The position numbers and the translations under genes were made by a program. A stretch of DNA of 62,814 nucleotides, from NCBI RefSeq assembly GCF_002135295.1, contig NZ_NEGG01000019.1, positions 1-62,814 on the forward strand, written 5' to 3'. The stretch comes from Acinetobacter sp. ANC 5054. Its GTDB lineage: Bacteria; Pseudomonadota; Gammaproteobacteria; Pseudomonadales; Moraxellaceae. A model generated the notes under the pieces. The model was not told where the DNA came from and did not search any database. It was given only the letters and a program-made list of their open reading frames with translations. Positions 9,088-20,913 of this stretch are shown here, in pieces. How positions within the stretch are numbered: position 1 is the first letter of the stretch; each line of letters starts with the position of its first letter.

Positions 9088-10659
9088 ATGACACAGCGTT
9101 CAGTTCATACCGAATTGAACCAGTATCATTTGGGACTCTGGTACAGCGCTTATCGCTTTATCATTAGTGCTTGTCTGCTGCTGGTTTACCTCCTTACCTA
9201 CCCGCAACTCAATTCGGATTATGAATATCCACATCTATATCTTTATGTGCTGACAGCATATTTATTTTTTACCAGTCTTCAATTTTTATCACTTGGTCGT
9301 TTCAAAGTACATATCCCTGATCAATTGATGATGCTTTTTGTGGTTGATGTCATTGCGCTCAGTTTACTGACCTTAGCCATGGACGGACCCAACTTACATC
9401 TTAGCCTGCTATTTGTGATCACGATTTTTGCCGCATCTTTATTACTTGATGCAAAAAAAGCTTTGGTGATCACCTTAATTTCGGTGATTTGTGTAGTGTA
9501 CCAACTGTTTTTAGGTTCTATCTTAGATTTCACTTCACTCAAGAACCTCACCAACAGCGCCATCTTGGCCTTCTTATTTTGTGTGGTGTATGGCAGCGGG
9601 CAAATTGCTGTAAAACGATTCCAACTTTTAGAAAACCTCAATTTTTCTCAATCGTTAGAACTACATCGATTGCAGAATATTAACCGTTATATCCTTGAGC
9701 AAATTGATACAGGTTATTTGGTTTTAGACGAAAATTGCCATGTGGTCTTAAGTAACCCAGCAGCATGTCATTTATTGGGTATGACAACCTCGTATCAACA
9801 GGATAAATACCCGCTCTATACCACTCAACCAGATTTATTCGAACTGCTTAAATTCGAAGATCTCAAAAGTGGTGAAAAATTTCAATTTGAATCTCAACAA
9901 AGTCGTTACCATATTCAGGTGTTAGTGCAAAAACTAGTTGTACCACAGCAGATGCTCACCCTCTTGGTATTACAAGATGCGCAACGTTTAAATCAACAGG
10001 TTCAGCAATTAAAATTGGCAGCCTTAGGACAACTTTCTGCCAGCATTGCACATGAAATTCGTAACCCTTTAGCCGCAATTGTGCATGCCAATGATCTATT
10101 GCCGAACAGTGATGCGGAACAACAGCAAATGCTCAGTACGATGATTTCGCGCCAAGCCGTTCGAATTGATCGCATCATTCAAGACACACTGAATATGGTG
10201 AGAAATAAAGAAACGCACCCGACCGTATTAAACTTGGCTAAATTTATTCCTATTTTTATTCAAGAAGATCTGCCCGATGTACAGGGTCAGATTCGTTTAA
10301 ATATTGATACAAGCAGCAACATCGCCTTTGATGAAGCACAATTGCGGCAAATTTTGATTAATTTGATTCGTAATGCAATTCGACATAATGACCCTGCATT
10401 TTCATACATTGAACTCAATGTCAGGATTCAACAGAAAAAAGTGCTGATCGATGTGCAAGATTTCGGTTCAGGTGTTGCTATTCAAGATCAAGCTCAGCTA
10501 TTTCAACCATTTTTTAGTACCGAAATTACTGGAACTGGTTTAGGATTATATCTTGCACATAGCTTCTGTGAAGCTAACCAAGCACAACTTTCCTATGTAG
10601 AACAAAAACAGGGAGCGTGTTTTCGGGTTTCGTGCCAAAACGTTGTTATTGATTCGTGA
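9088..10659 (+). CDS. pilS: Sensor histidine kinase PilS
   Basis: Inner-membrane kinase of the PilS-PilR system that controls type IV pilus genes. About six N-terminal membrane helices (20-175), a PAS-like region (about 200-300), a HisKA domain with His322 in ASIAHEIRNPL, and an ATPase domain with the N box (LINLIRNAIRHN) and G box (GTGLGLYL). 523 residues. pilR follows after about 20 bases. PilS is known elsewhere to sense PilA levels in the membrane. Confidence 0.92.
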   Translation: MTQRSVHTELNQYHLGLWYSAYRFIISACLLLVYLLTYPQLNSDYEYPHLYLYVLTAYLFFTSLQFLSLGRFKVHIPDQLMMLFVVDVIALSLLTLAMDGPNLHLSLLFVITIFAASLLLDAKKALVITLISVICVVYQLFLGSILDFTSLKNLTNSAILAFLFCVVYGSGQIAVKRFQLLENLNFSQSLELHRLQNINRYILEQIDTGYLVLDENCHVVLSNPAACHLLGMTTSYQQDKYPLYTTQPDLFELLKFEDLKSGEKFQFESQQSRYHIQVLVQKLVVPQQMLTLLVLQDAQRLNQQVQQLKLAALGQLSASIAHEIRNPLAAIVHANDLLPNSDAEQQQMLSTMISRQAVRIDRIIQDTLNMVRNKETHPTVLNLAKFIPIFIQEDLPDVQGQIRLNIDTSSNIAFDEAQLRQILINLIRNAIRHNDPAFSYIELNVRIQQKKVLIDVQDFGSGVAIQDQAQLFQPFFSTEITGTGLGLYLAHSFCEANQAQLSYVEQKQGACFRVSCQNVVIDS

Positions 10660-10682
10660 TTTAAATTATTTTGGGGAAAGCT

Positions 10683-12116
10683 GTGGATTCGCAACCGCTC
10701 GTATTATTAGTAGATGATGAAGAAGACTTATGCACACTCATGCAAATGTCACTGTCACGCATGGGCGTCAAAACGCATGTCGCACATCGTCTTGATCAAG
10801 CCAAACACGCTTTATCTAAACATGTATATGATGCTTGCCTGACAGACCTCAATCTTCCAGATGGCAATGGTTTACAGCTTTTAGACTGGATTAATGAACA
10901 CTGCCCTTCACTACCTGTTGCAGTACTTACCGCTTATGGCAATATGGAAATCGCGATTGCAGCGCTTAAAGCGGGTGCATTCGATTTTGTCAGCAAGCCC
11001 ATAAATCCGAAGCATCTTGAACAATTGTTGGAAAAAGCCCTAAATAAACCGATCGCAACAGACCTGCCAATTCAAGACAGTCTAGAACATAAAATGTTGA
11101 TTGGACAATCGCTTCCCATTCAACAACTGCGTAAAACCTTGAAAAAAGTCGCGCGCTCACAAGCACCCGTATTCATCACGGGTGAATCAGGTACAGGCAA
11201 AGAAGTTGTCGCCAATCTGGTGCATCGTTTAAGTAACCGCAACGAAGGGCCTTTCATTGCCATCAACTGTGGCGCCATTCCAACGGAACTGATGGAAAGC
11301 GAACTCTTTGGACACAAAAAAGGGAGCTTTAGTGGTGCGACACAAGACAAACAAGGTTTGATTCAATCTGCGCATGGCGGCAGTCTGTTTCTCGATGAAA
11401 TTGCAGAGCTACCATTGGCCATGCAAGTGAAACTTCTACGTGCAGTGCAAGAAAAACGCATTCGCCCTGTAGGTTCGGACTGTGAAATCGATGTCGATTT
11501 CCGTGTCATCAGTGCCAGTCACCAAGACTTAGAAGCCTTAGTCCAACAAGGGCGTTTCCGCCAAGATTTATTTTTCCGCATCCATGTTATGGATTTGGTT
11601 TTACCAGCTTTACGTGAGCGAGATGAGGACATTCTGCTCCTAGCACAGCACTTTATTCAACGAATCAGCAGTGAATGGGAAATTTCAGCGAAGCCCTTAA
11701 CTGAACGTGCGAAAAGCTTCCTGCTCAACCAATACTATCCTGGCAATGTACGCGAATTACGCAATATTATTGAACGTGCCATGACACTGTGTGACGACGA
11801 CAGTATTGATGTCCAACATCTACAAAGTTCACCTCTACGTCAGCCTAATCTGTTAATCCAGCCCCAAACAGCCCTAAACAATAGTGCTGTTGACACGACA
11901 AGTCCTTCAGAAATTAATGTGTCTTCTCGCAAACTACCTGAAGAAGGTTTAGAGCTGTATTTGGAGACCATTGAAAAAGAAATTCTGCTCAACGCACTGA
12001 ATATCACGCATTGGAATCGTACACTTGCCGCAAAAAAACTCGGCATGTCATTCCGCTCGCTGCGCTATCGCCTGAAGAAATTTGGACTAGATACTGAAGA
12101 TGAAGAAGTCGGTTAA
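10683..12116 (+). CDS. pilR: Sigma-54-dependent response regulator PilR
   Basis: NtrC-family activator of pilin genes with RpoN. Receiver domain with Asp55; AAA+ domain with Walker A GESGTGKE (167-174) and Walker B LFLDEIAE; C-terminal Fis-type helix-turn-helix (NRTLAAKKLGMS). The sigma-54 contact loop reads GSFSGA (214-219) instead of GAFTGA or the usual PilR GSFTGA. GTG 10683 is preferred because GGGGAAAG lies just upstream; the TTG at 10671 would overlap that site. 477 residues. It converges with the ctpA-type gene, leaving 5 bases between the stops. Confidence 0.93.
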   Translation: MDSQPLVLLVDDEEDLCTLMQMSLSRMGVKTHVAHRLDQAKHALSKHVYDACLTDLNLPDGNGLQLLDWINEHCPSLPVAVLTAYGNMEIAIAALKAGAFDFVSKPINPKHLEQLLEKALNKPIATDLPIQDSLEHKMLIGQSLPIQQLRKTLKKVARSQAPVFITGESGTGKEVVANLVHRLSNRNEGPFIAINCGAIPTELMESELFGHKKGSFSGATQDKQGLIQSAHGGSLFLDEIAELPLAMQVKLLRAVQEKRIRPVGSDCEIDVDFRVISASHQDLEALVQQGRFRQDLFFRIHVMDLVLPALRERDEDILLLAQHFIQRISSEWEISAKPLTERAKSFLLNQYYPGNVRELRNIIERAMTLCDDDSIDVQHLQSSPLRQPNLLIQPQTALNNSAVDTTSPSEINVSSRKLPEEGLELYLETIEKEILLNALNITHWNRTLAAKKLGMSFRSLRYRLKKFGLDTEDEEVG

Positions 12117-12121
12117 GCTGA

Positions 12122-13294
12122 CTATTTTTGCATAAGCAGCAAATCTGCAACATGTTCCACATAGCTTTCTTCACGTGTGTCATGTTGCAGTGGGTAATTA
12201 AAATCAGGTTGTACACCAATTCCTTCAATCATTTTTCCATTTGGCGTGAGATACTGCGAAACCGTCATCTGCAGCGCTGCACCATTACTCAGTGGAAATA
12301 GTTTCTGTACCACGCCTTTGCCATAACTTTTTTCACCCGCTACCCAAGCGCGTTTATGCTCTTTCATTGCGGCGGTAAATACTTCTGCAGCAGAAGCTGA
12401 GCGACTGTTAATTAAAATACCGACTTTTAAATTTTGAAACTCAAAACTCGGTAGTGCTTGAAACTGTTGGTCACCTTCCGAGCGACTGCGCGTTGAAACA
12501 ATCACACCTTGATTGAGAAATAAATCGGCAGATTCAACCGCCGCAGACAAAAGTCCACCAGGATTATTTCTTAAGTCAAATAATACGGCTTTAACTTTGG
12601 GTGAATGACTTTCAATTAAACGCTTAATTTCATTCGCAGTGTCTTGTTGGAACACTTTGACATGGAGCACCAATACCTGATTATTGAGTAATTTGGATTC
12701 AATATCGGTTTCAATTTTGGTATTTCGTACAATACTGAGCGGCTGACTGGCAGTCATTAACTGCAAACTCACAGTTGAACCTATCGCACCAGATAACAAA
12801 TGTCGAACTTGATCTTGATTGAGTTTTTTCAGTTCTTGATCATCAATTTTAAAAACGGCAGCACCATTTTTTAACCCTAACTTGGCTGAGTCTGCATCAT
12901 TTTTTAAATTACTGATCACCCATTGCTGTGATGCAGGATCAAAACGTAAATTAAAATCGACGCTGGCCAAATCACCTTCGGTGTATTGCAATAATTGTTT
13001 GTAATCTTCAGGAGATAAATAACGCGAGTAGCGGTCTAAACCACTGACTAAACCCGAAATCGCTTGCTGGAATAAAGCATCGTCATTTTTTTCAACGACA
13101 TAATTTTCTTTTACGATGCCATAAATTTGTACAAATTGTTGAATAGATTCGACTGGCACTTCAGCATAGCTTTGCTCATAGCCCCCATCAAAATCATCGA
13201 AAGCCGACTTCGCCTTGTCGGCTCCCCAGACAGAATGGCTGGCACACATGAGCGCGGTCATCGTTGCAACTGACGTCCAGTGTGCTTTAGTCAT
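12122..13294 (-). CDS. S41 family C-terminal processing peptidase (CtpA-type)
   Basis: Exported serine protease with a signal peptide (about 1-24, VWGA), a PDZ-like region (about 105-190) and a tail-specific protease domain. Probable catalytic Ser299 (RSASAAE) and Lys326 (SYGKGVVQ). The usual GSASASE motif has Arg for Gly here, and the PDZ carboxylate loop is poorly conserved. 390 residues. The ATG follows AAGGA, 17 bases after the gpmI stop, so it is probably co-transcribed with gpmI. Substrates are unknown; family members trim cell-wall hydrolases or lipoproteins. Confidence 0.88.
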   Translation of the reverse strand: MTKAHWTSVATMTALMCASHSVWGADKAKSAFDDFDGGYEQSYAEVPVESIQQFVQIYGIVKENYVVEKNDDALFQQAISGLVSGLDRYSRYLSPEDYKQLLQYTEGDLASVDFNLRFDPASQQWVISNLKNDADSAKLGLKNGAAVFKIDDQELKKLNQDQVRHLLSGAIGSTVSLQLMTASQPLSIVRNTKIETDIESKLLNNQVLVLHVKVFQQDTANEIKRLIESHSPKVKAVLFDLRNNPGGLLSAAVESADLFLNQGVIVSTRSRSEGDQQFQALPSFEFQNLKVGILINSRSASAAEVFTAAMKEHKRAWVAGEKSYGKGVVQKLFPLSNGAALQMTVSQYLTPNGKMIEGIGVQPDFNYPLQHDTREESYVEHVADLLLMQK

Positions 13295-13311
13295 TCTTTT
13301 TTCCTTACATA

Positions 13312-14859
13312 TTAAGCTTGAAGTGTAATCAGATTACGACCTTTCATTTCGGTAGGCACAGGCACATTCATCAATGTTAATAGTGTTGGTGCAACATCCG
13401 CTAAAACACCACCCTCAGCAATCGTTGCCGAAGTTGGGCCGACATAAATGAACGGTACAAGCTCAGTGGTATGCTGCGTATGTACTTGACCGCTTTGGTA
13501 ATCTTGCATCTGTTCCACATTACCATGATCCGCTGTAATGAGCATGTGACCTTTTTGTGCCATGACTGCTTCATATACACGACCTAAGCAAGTATCCACC
13601 GCTTCAACCGCTTTTACCGCTGCGTTAAATACGCCAGTGTGTCCCACCATGTCGCCATTCGCAAAGTTCACCACCAACAAATCAAACTCACCTGAGTTAA
13701 TTGCAGCAACCAACTCATCAGTCACTTCATAAGCACTCATTTCAGGTTTTAAGTCATAAGTGGCAACGTTTGGTGATGGAATCAAAATACGCTTTTCGCC
13801 TGAGTATTCGTCTTCACGACCACCACTGAAGAAGAACGTCACGTGTGCATACTTTTCAGTTTCTGCAATACGTAATTGGGTTTTACCCAAATCCGATAAA
13901 TATTCACCAATTGAGTTATGTAATGCTTCAGGCATGTACGCCACAGGTGCATCAATCGTCGCTTGGTAACGTGTCAACATCACAAATTTTGATAGTGCTG
14001 GCACAACTTTACGTTCAAACCCTGCAAAGTCTTTTTCAACAAATGCTTTAGTAATCTCACGTGCGCGGTCAGCACGGAAATTCATAAATACAACACTGTC
14101 ACCATCTTGAATTGCTGCTAACTCGCCAATACGTGTTGCTTTAACGAATTCGTCTGACTCTTCTGCCGCATAGGCTAGCTCTAAGCCTTCTACTGCTGTT
14201 GCAGCTGTACGTACAGCTTCGCCTTCAGTCAATAAGCGATAGGCTTGCTCAACACGATCCCAACGATTGTCACGATCCATTGCAAAATAACGACCAATCA
14301 TCGTCGCAATACGACCTTGACCCGGATATTGTGCAAATAAAGCATCTAGTTTTTCTAAAGAAGGTTGCGCGCTTTTTGGTGGCGTATCACGACCATCAAG
14401 GAATGCATGCAAATACACCTTCGCACCACGTTTTAGTGCCAATTCAGCCATTGCTACAATATGGTCTTCATGTGAGTGGACACCACCCTGAGAAAGAAGA
14501 CCCATGATATGTACCGCACCTTGAGCAGCTTTGGCTTTCTCGACTGCATCCACCAAAACTTCGTGCTCAAAAAAAGCACCTGTACGAATATCTTTAGTAA
14601 TACGGGTAAAATCTTGATACAGCACACGACCTGCGCCCAAGTTCATATGACCCACTTCAGAGTTACCCATTTGACCATCTGGCAGACCAACATCTTCACC
14701 TGAACCAGAGATCAAACCATGCGGATGCTTTTCCTGCATTGCAGTCAAGTTTGGTCGTTTTGCTGCTAGAAAGGCATTGTCCTCGACCGCTTCGCGATGA
14801 CCCACACCATCCATAATTACCAACACGTGAGGGATTTTGCCAGCAGTTGCATCCGTCAT
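13312..14859 (-). CDS. gpmI: 2,3-bisphosphoglycerate-independent phosphoglycerate mutase
   Basis: Manganese-dependent interconversion of 3- and 2-phosphoglycerate in glycolysis. The alkaline-phosphatase-superfamily fold is shown by VLVIMDGVG near the start, the catalytic Ser67 in [12 protein letters not shown], and metal ligands in VHSHEDH, GHTG and ITADHGN. 515 residues from the ATG at 14859, matching the E. coli length of 514; a GTG three codons upstream is possible but has worse spacing to AGAG. Confidence 0.95.
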   Translation of the reverse strand: MTDATAGKIPHVLVIMDGVGHREAVEDNAFLAAKRPNLTAMQEKHPHGLISGSGEDVGLPDGQMGNSEVGHMNLGAGRVLYQDFTRITKDIRTGAFFEHEVLVDAVEKAKAAQGAVHIMGLLSQGGVHSHEDHIVAMAELALKRGAKVYLHAFLDGRDTPPKSAQPSLEKLDALFAQYPGQGRIATMIGRYFAMDRDNRWDRVEQAYRLLTEGEAVRTAATAVEGLELAYAAEESDEFVKATRIGELAAIQDGDSVVFMNFRADRAREITKAFVEKDFAGFERKVVPALSKFVMLTRYQATIDAPVAYMPEALHNSIGEYLSDLGKTQLRIAETEKYAHVTFFFSGGREDEYSGEKRILIPSPNVATYDLKPEMSAYEVTDELVAAINSGEFDLLVVNFANGDMVGHTGVFNAAVKAVEAVDTCLGRVYEAVMAQKGHMLITADHGNVEQMQDYQSGQVHTQHTTELVPFIYVGPTSATIAEGGVLADVAPTLLTLMNVPVPTEMKGRNLITLQA

Positions 14860-14982
14860 AATGAACACTCTTTTCGTTTATAAATTAATCATCATATCTT
14901 ACCGAATTTTCGGTGAAGACTCTATGTGACAACCATGGTTAATCTGGGTTGTCAGCATTGTTTTACTCAATCTTATACCGAT

Positions 14983-16053
14983 TTAGCGGGCACGATGCAG
15001 CAAGTAACCCCCTGCGGCAAACATGAGAACAATCGGAATAAAGACAAACCACGCAGGCGATGGTGCATACACCAAACTTGCATAGCCGAGAAAATCTTGT
15101 AAATAATAAAAGCCCAGTCCTGCAAATAAGGCAATCACCAAACGGAAACCCATGGACTGTTGACGTAGTGGTCCAAAAATAAAGGAACACGCAATCACCA
15201 CCAGTGCGATTAAAGCAAATGGCGAACCTAATTTTTGCCAAAATGCCAACTGATAGGTTTTCGGGACTTGGCTATATTCATGCATATAGCTCATAAAACT
15301 CACCAATTGACTTGGAGAAAGATCTTCTGGGTCAATCGTGACCATATGCACATATTTTGGCTGTAAGGCCAAAGCTAAAGGCTGCTCAGTACTTTGCTTT
15401 TTGACTGCATCACCCGTACTGACTAAATCAATTTGGGTTGAGTTATTCAGTGTCCAAGCACCATCTTTTACAAAGTTGCCCTGCTCTGCATTTAAAGTGC
15501 CACGTAAACGATACTGATCATCGAAATCGACCACTTGAACATCTTTGATCTGACCTTTTGAGTTTGCATAATCAATATAGATAAAGCGCTGGCCTTCACG
15601 AGACCAATAGCCTTTTACTTCGCCCAATTCAGCTGCAGTACGATGGCTCTTAATGCTTTTTGCTTGCTCGTTGGTGTATGGAATCACCCATTCACTTAAG
15701 GCAAACGATAGCACCACTAAAATTAAGGCTGAACGGATCACCCAACCCACAATACGCCATAAGCTAATGCCAACAGAGCGCATCACAATTAATTCACTGT
15801 TAGATGCCAATGTACCCAGACCCAATACAGAACCAATCAGTGCAGAAATAGGTAAAATTTCATAAAGATAATTGGGCGCACTCCACAATACATATTGCAA
15901 TGCATTCCACGCGTTATAACCTTCTTTCAGCGAGCCTAGTTCACCTAAATAAGTGAACAAGACCTGCAAACCTGCCAATACGGCTGTCGCGCCCAACATG
16001 GCGAGAGCTGTAGTCTTGGTCACATGTTTCGCAACTATACGACGTGCCAACAT
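14983..16053 (-). CDS. lptG: LPS export ABC transporter permease LptG
   Basis: Inner-membrane permease of the LptBFG complex that extracts lipopolysaccharide (or lipooligosaccharide) for transport to the outer membrane. 356 residues, six membrane helices in two groups of three around a periplasmic beta-jellyroll domain (about 130-260), as in the YjgP/YjgQ family. It starts 2 bases after the lptF stop with GAGGT upstream. LptG rather than LptF because it is second in the pair and starts LARRIVAKHV. Confidence 0.93.
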   Translation of the reverse strand: MLARRIVAKHVTKTTALAMLGATAVLAGLQVLFTYLGELGSLKEGYNAWNALQYVLWSAPNYLYEILPISALIGSVLGLGTLASNSELIVMRSVGISLWRIVGWVIRSALILVVLSFALSEWVIPYTNEQAKSIKSHRTAAELGEVKGYWSREGQRFIYIDYANSKGQIKDVQVVDFDDQYRLRGTLNAEQGNFVKDGAWTLNNSTQIDLVSTGDAVKKQSTEQPLALALQPKYVHMVTIDPEDLSPSQLVSFMSYMHEYSQVPKTYQLAFWQKLGSPFALIALVVIACSFIFGPLRQQSMGFRLVIALFAGLGFYYLQDFLGYASLVYAPSPAWFVFIPIVLMFAAGGYLLHRAR

Positions 16054-16055
16054 TG

Positions 16056-17156
16056 TTAAGACCTCACTCGCTGAATTTGTTTCTTAATCTTTGGTGCCAA
16101 TTTTTGTTTACGTGAAAATAGTGCAGCAGCAATACCATATACTGCCAACACCAATGGATAAGCACCGATACCCATTTCGTCTTTACTGATCCGCGTTTTG
16201 ATTGCCATTAATGCCACAATTAAGCTAGCAAAAATCAATAAGGCAGGGAAAAGCTTCAAATAACGACCTTGACGTGGACTCACTTCAGACAACGCCGTTG
16301 CCAATAAAAGCGCTACTAAAATGGCAAATGGCACAAAAATACGCCAACCCAATTCGCTGGACACCACGGGATCATTTCGATTATCCCAAAGTTTTGATGT
16401 TGGTAATGCTTCAACATCGGTACTTTCAAATTTGGCTTCTTTATCGCTTTCTAGACGTAAACGATAACTTTGGAATTCTGCTTGGCTATAGCGTGGCTGC
16501 CCGGGATAAATTTCATATCGACGGCCTTCAACCAAATCGACCACATTGGCATTGTCATTTGGCACTTCAATGCGTGTCGCTTCTTTGGCTAAAATAATGA
16601 CATCGGGTTTACCCTCTTTTTCAGCTCGCTGATAGAAAAATATATCTTTTAAATTTTTACGGTCTTCCGATAGATCACCAGCATAAATGGTGTAGGGTCC
16701 AGAGGAAATAAACTCTTTGGGCCGAACCAAATCAAAGCCTGTGCGCACCGCTTGTGTCGTGGTCAATGCTTCAAACTGGCGGATCCCCCAAGGCGACGCC
16801 CAAAGCATTAAAAATGCTTGCACTGCCATGAAAACCACGGTCATTGGAATGAGTAGACGGGACAGCTGGTTACGGCTCACACCACTGCCATTTAATACTG
16901 CCATTTCATGGTCAACATACAGACGACCAAAAACCAACATTAAACCAATGAAGAAACCGAGCGGAAGAATTAAGGTTAAAAATTCAGGCAAACGATAGCC
17001 AATAATGCTGAATAAAATACTCGCATCTAATCGACCTTGCGCTGCAACACCAAAGTACTTGATCAAACGACCGCCCATCATGATCAAGGTCAATAAGGCA
17101 ATCACAACCAGTGATGTCGACACCACTTGCTTGACCAGATAACGCCGAATAATCAA
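16056..17156 (-). CDS. lptF: LPS export ABC transporter permease LptF
   Basis: Partner permease of LptG. 366 residues with three N-terminal helices, a periplasmic domain (about 130-265) and three C-terminal helices, then a basic tail. It begins MIIRRYLVKQV, typical of LptF. The start codon is TTG with GGAAG about 7 bases upstream, a rare start for an essential gene. Divergent from pepA; the 159-base gap between them holds both promoters, an arrangement also seen in E. coli (pepA beside lptFG). Confidence 0.94.
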   Translation of the reverse strand: MIIRRYLVKQVVSTSLVVIALLTLIMMGGRLIKYFGVAAQGRLDASILFSIIGYRLPEFLTLILPLGFFIGLMLVFGRLYVDHEMAVLNGSGVSRNQLSRLLIPMTVVFMAVQAFLMLWASPWGIRQFEALTTTQAVRTGFDLVRPKEFISSGPYTIYAGDLSEDRKNLKDIFFYQRAEKEGKPDVIILAKEATRIEVPNDNANVVDLVEGRRYEIYPGQPRYSQAEFQSYRLRLESDKEAKFESTDVEALPTSKLWDNRNDPVVSSELGWRIFVPFAILVALLLATALSEVSPRQGRYLKLFPALLIFASLIVALMAIKTRISKDEMGIGAYPLVLAVYGIAAALFSRKQKLAPKIKKQIQRVRS

Positions 17157-17306
17157 ATTAATTCTTCCAAAAATAGGGCAAATAAAAACTAGCGTTAGTT
17201 TACCCGAATGTTAAAAATATAAAACCTATACTCTAGTTGTTCATTGAAACTCTATTCAGATAAATGTTTCAATGGTTTAATGGTTTATAAATTTAAAAAG
17301 GCATGA

Positions 17307-19164
<1,858 letters not shown>

Positions 19165-19203
19165 GTCGATATTGCTACTGTACTTTAAGCAAGGAGATGC
19201 ACC

Positions 19204-19842
19204 ATGGCATTAAATGTAGGTCCCGATTTTAAACAGCGCTGGTTAAATGTGCCTGAAGCTGTACGTCAGACCTTTATTGATGACCTTGGTCGTGTTTGCG
19301 ATGTACTCAATCCAAGCACCGATATTCAACAATGGTTGGCTGATGACCAAAAACAGCAGCAAGTTTCCTTAGAGAAAGTTGAAACAGCTTATGCGGATCT
19401 AAAAGCACAACTCATTGAAGATGCTCGAATTCGTAAGCAATTGGCATTAGAAAAAGCCCTTGAAGAAAAACGTGCGGCTGAACAAGCCTATGCCGACCAG
19501 CTCAAACGTGATGAAGAAATGCGTTTTGCCGCGCAAACCCAAGCTTTGGCGATGATGCAGCATAATCTTGATCGGGATGTGCAAAACTATGCGGCGCGTT
19601 ACCATAAAAATCCAGAAACAGGCTTAGTTGGATGGTCTGCTCACTCTTCTGTCAATGAAGGACAAATGCTGTCCGAGCTAGAAAGTGTCCGTGTGCGTTT
19701 AGAACTTGAAGCTGAAACACAAATTGAATCTGCGGTAGCTGATTTCCGTGAAAAACTCAAAATCGCGGCTAAAGAGGAAATTGACTATATCTTGGCAAAC
19801 TCAAGCTTTTCAGCTCACGTACCAGAACATAACGAACTTTAA
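19204..19842 (+). CDS. Uncharacterised coiled-coil protein behind holC
   Basis: 212 residues with a perfect AAGGAG ribosome site. No known domain recognised. Residues about 55-120 are a long Glu/Lys/Ala-rich heptad region (for example LALEKALEEKRAAEQA) that should form a coiled coil, and a second helical stretch runs from 155 to 195. No signal peptide or membrane helix, so probably cytoplasmic. It lies 39 bases after holC and before a small hairpin, so it likely belongs to the pepA-holC operon. A replisome link is only suggested by position. Confidence 0.8.
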   Translation: MALNVGPDFKQRWLNVPEAVRQTFIDDLGRVCDVLNPSTDIQQWLADDQKQQQVSLEKVETAYADLKAQLIEDARIRKQLALEKALEEKRAAEQAYADQLKRDEEMRFAAQTQALAMMQHNLDRDVQNYAARYHKNPETGLVGWSAHSSVNEGQMLSELESVRVRLELEAETQIESAVADFREKLKIAAKEEIDYILANSSFSAHVPEHNEL

Positions 19843-19860
19843 TTCCAGTGTATTGAACCC

Positions 19861-19885
19861 GATGTCATGAAAATGACATCTTTCT
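19861..19885 (+). terminator. Hairpin with GAAA loop after the holC operon
   Basis: Perfect 8-base stem GATGTCAT-GAAA-ATGACATC (19861-19880) followed by TTTCT. The U-tract is short, so termination may be partial. Confidence 0.45.
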
Positions 19886-19984
19886 GCAACATGATATTCA
19901 TACAGTTGAAATATTAGCTACAGTCTTTCACTGCGGTTTCAGCTGATGAAAATATAAAATCATGCATCCAGATGGGAATTCAAC

Positions 19985-20203
19985 ATGGACATCATTCACC
20001 AGATCACCCAGAAAATATCGTCACTCTCTGCCGGTGAACAATGGGAGATCAGCGCCAAAGCACTTTGGCTGAGCCATTCTGATTTTCACAGTATTGCTGT
20101 GTATTTAAATCGTGAGTCTGAAAAAGGGCTGTTCAGCATTCAACAACCTCCTTCAAGCACTTTGTGTGAGAGTGTCAGCATGGTCAAAATTATTAAGCAT
20201 TAA
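19985..20203 (+). CDS. Small hypothetical protein, 72 residues
   Basis: Codes for a 72-residue soluble protein, MDIIHQITQKIS to MVKIIKH, with GGGAATTC just upstream of the ATG and a strong terminator directly behind the stop. No domain recognised. A conserved-looking amphipathic N-terminal part (ISSLSAGEQWEISAKALWL) argues for a real gene rather than a chance frame. It is separated from the coiled-coil gene by 142 bases containing a hairpin and so may have its own promoter. Confidence 0.6.
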   Translation: MDIIHQITQKISSLSAGEQWEISAKALWLSHSDFHSIAVYLNRESEKGLFSIQQPPSSTLCESVSMVKIIKH

Positions 20204-20215
20204 ATTTTAGATCTT

Positions 20216-20241
20216 AAAAAAGCCCCAAATGGGGCTTTTTT
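20216..20241. terminator. Bidirectional terminator
   Basis: AAAAAGCCCC-AAAT-GGGGCTTTTT hairpin serving the 72-residue gene on the plus strand and the DedA gene on the minus strand. Confidence 0.92.
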
Positions 20242-20254
20242 ATCTGCAATGTAC

Positions 20255-20806
20255 TTAAACTAAATCTGCGACAGCCGAAACGGTATGACCAAGGAAAAAA
20301 CCAATTCCTAATAAAACTGCAATCCAAATGAATCCACCCAATACGTTATAAAACATAAAGATACCCAAATTCATACGTGACGAACCTGCAGCAAAAGGTG
20401 CAAAAGATCGGACGAAGGGTACAAAACGTGCTACTAAAATGGTCTTACCGCCATGCTTCATAAAGTATTTATTGGTTTTTACCAAATACTCAGGTTTGAA
20501 ATATCGGGTATGTTTATTGAAATATTTAATCCCTAAGAAACGACCCGTATAGAAATTGACTAAATAACCCAACACAGATGCGACAAATAGCATAATGCCC
20601 ATGGTATGCAAATGAATCACGCTAGTGGTTGAACACAATGCACCAATGGCGATGAGTAAGCTGTCACCCGGAAGGAAAAACAGGAAGACCGAACCCGTCT
20701 CAGAAAAGATCACCAAAAACAAAATTGCATAAATCCACACACCATAGTTGTCCAATAAAATGGGCAACCATTGTTCCAGATTCATTAAAAAATCAATCAT
20801 TGTCAC
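20255..20806 (-). CDS. DedA family inner-membrane protein
   Basis: 183 residues, four to five membrane helices, with the DedA/SNARE-associated features FSETGSVFLFFLPGD near residue 35 and the FxRFxPxxR-type motif seen as VARFVPFVRSFAPFAAG (about 122-138). DedA proteins act in lipid (undecaprenyl phosphate or phospholipid) flipping and in proton-motive-force homeostasis and often affect polymyxin tolerance. The exact paralogue cannot be assigned. Confidence 0.88.
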   Translation of the reverse strand: MTMIDFLMNLEQWLPILLDNYGVWIYAILFLVIFSETGSVFLFFLPGDSLLIAIGALCSTTSVIHLHTMGIMLFVASVLGYLVNFYTGRFLGIKYFNKHTRYFKPEYLVKTNKYFMKHGGKTILVARFVPFVRSFAPFAAGSSRMNLGIFMFYNVLGGFIWIAVLLGIGFFLGHTVSAVADLV

Positions 20807-20860
20807 CTGTCTGATTATTCATCGTATTTGCAAATACCGCGACGCATTATCACCAAAAAT

Positions 20861-20894
20861 AAAAAAACAGTCTAATTTTTCAATCAGACTGTTT
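20861..20894 (-). terminator. Terminator of the riboflavin operon
   Basis: On the minus strand AAACAGTCT (20894-20886) pairs with AGACTGTTT (20873-20865), followed by a run of T residues. It lies 20 bases after the ribE stop. Confidence 0.85.
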
Positions 20895-20913
20895 GGTTTT
20901 CTTCGGTATCAAC

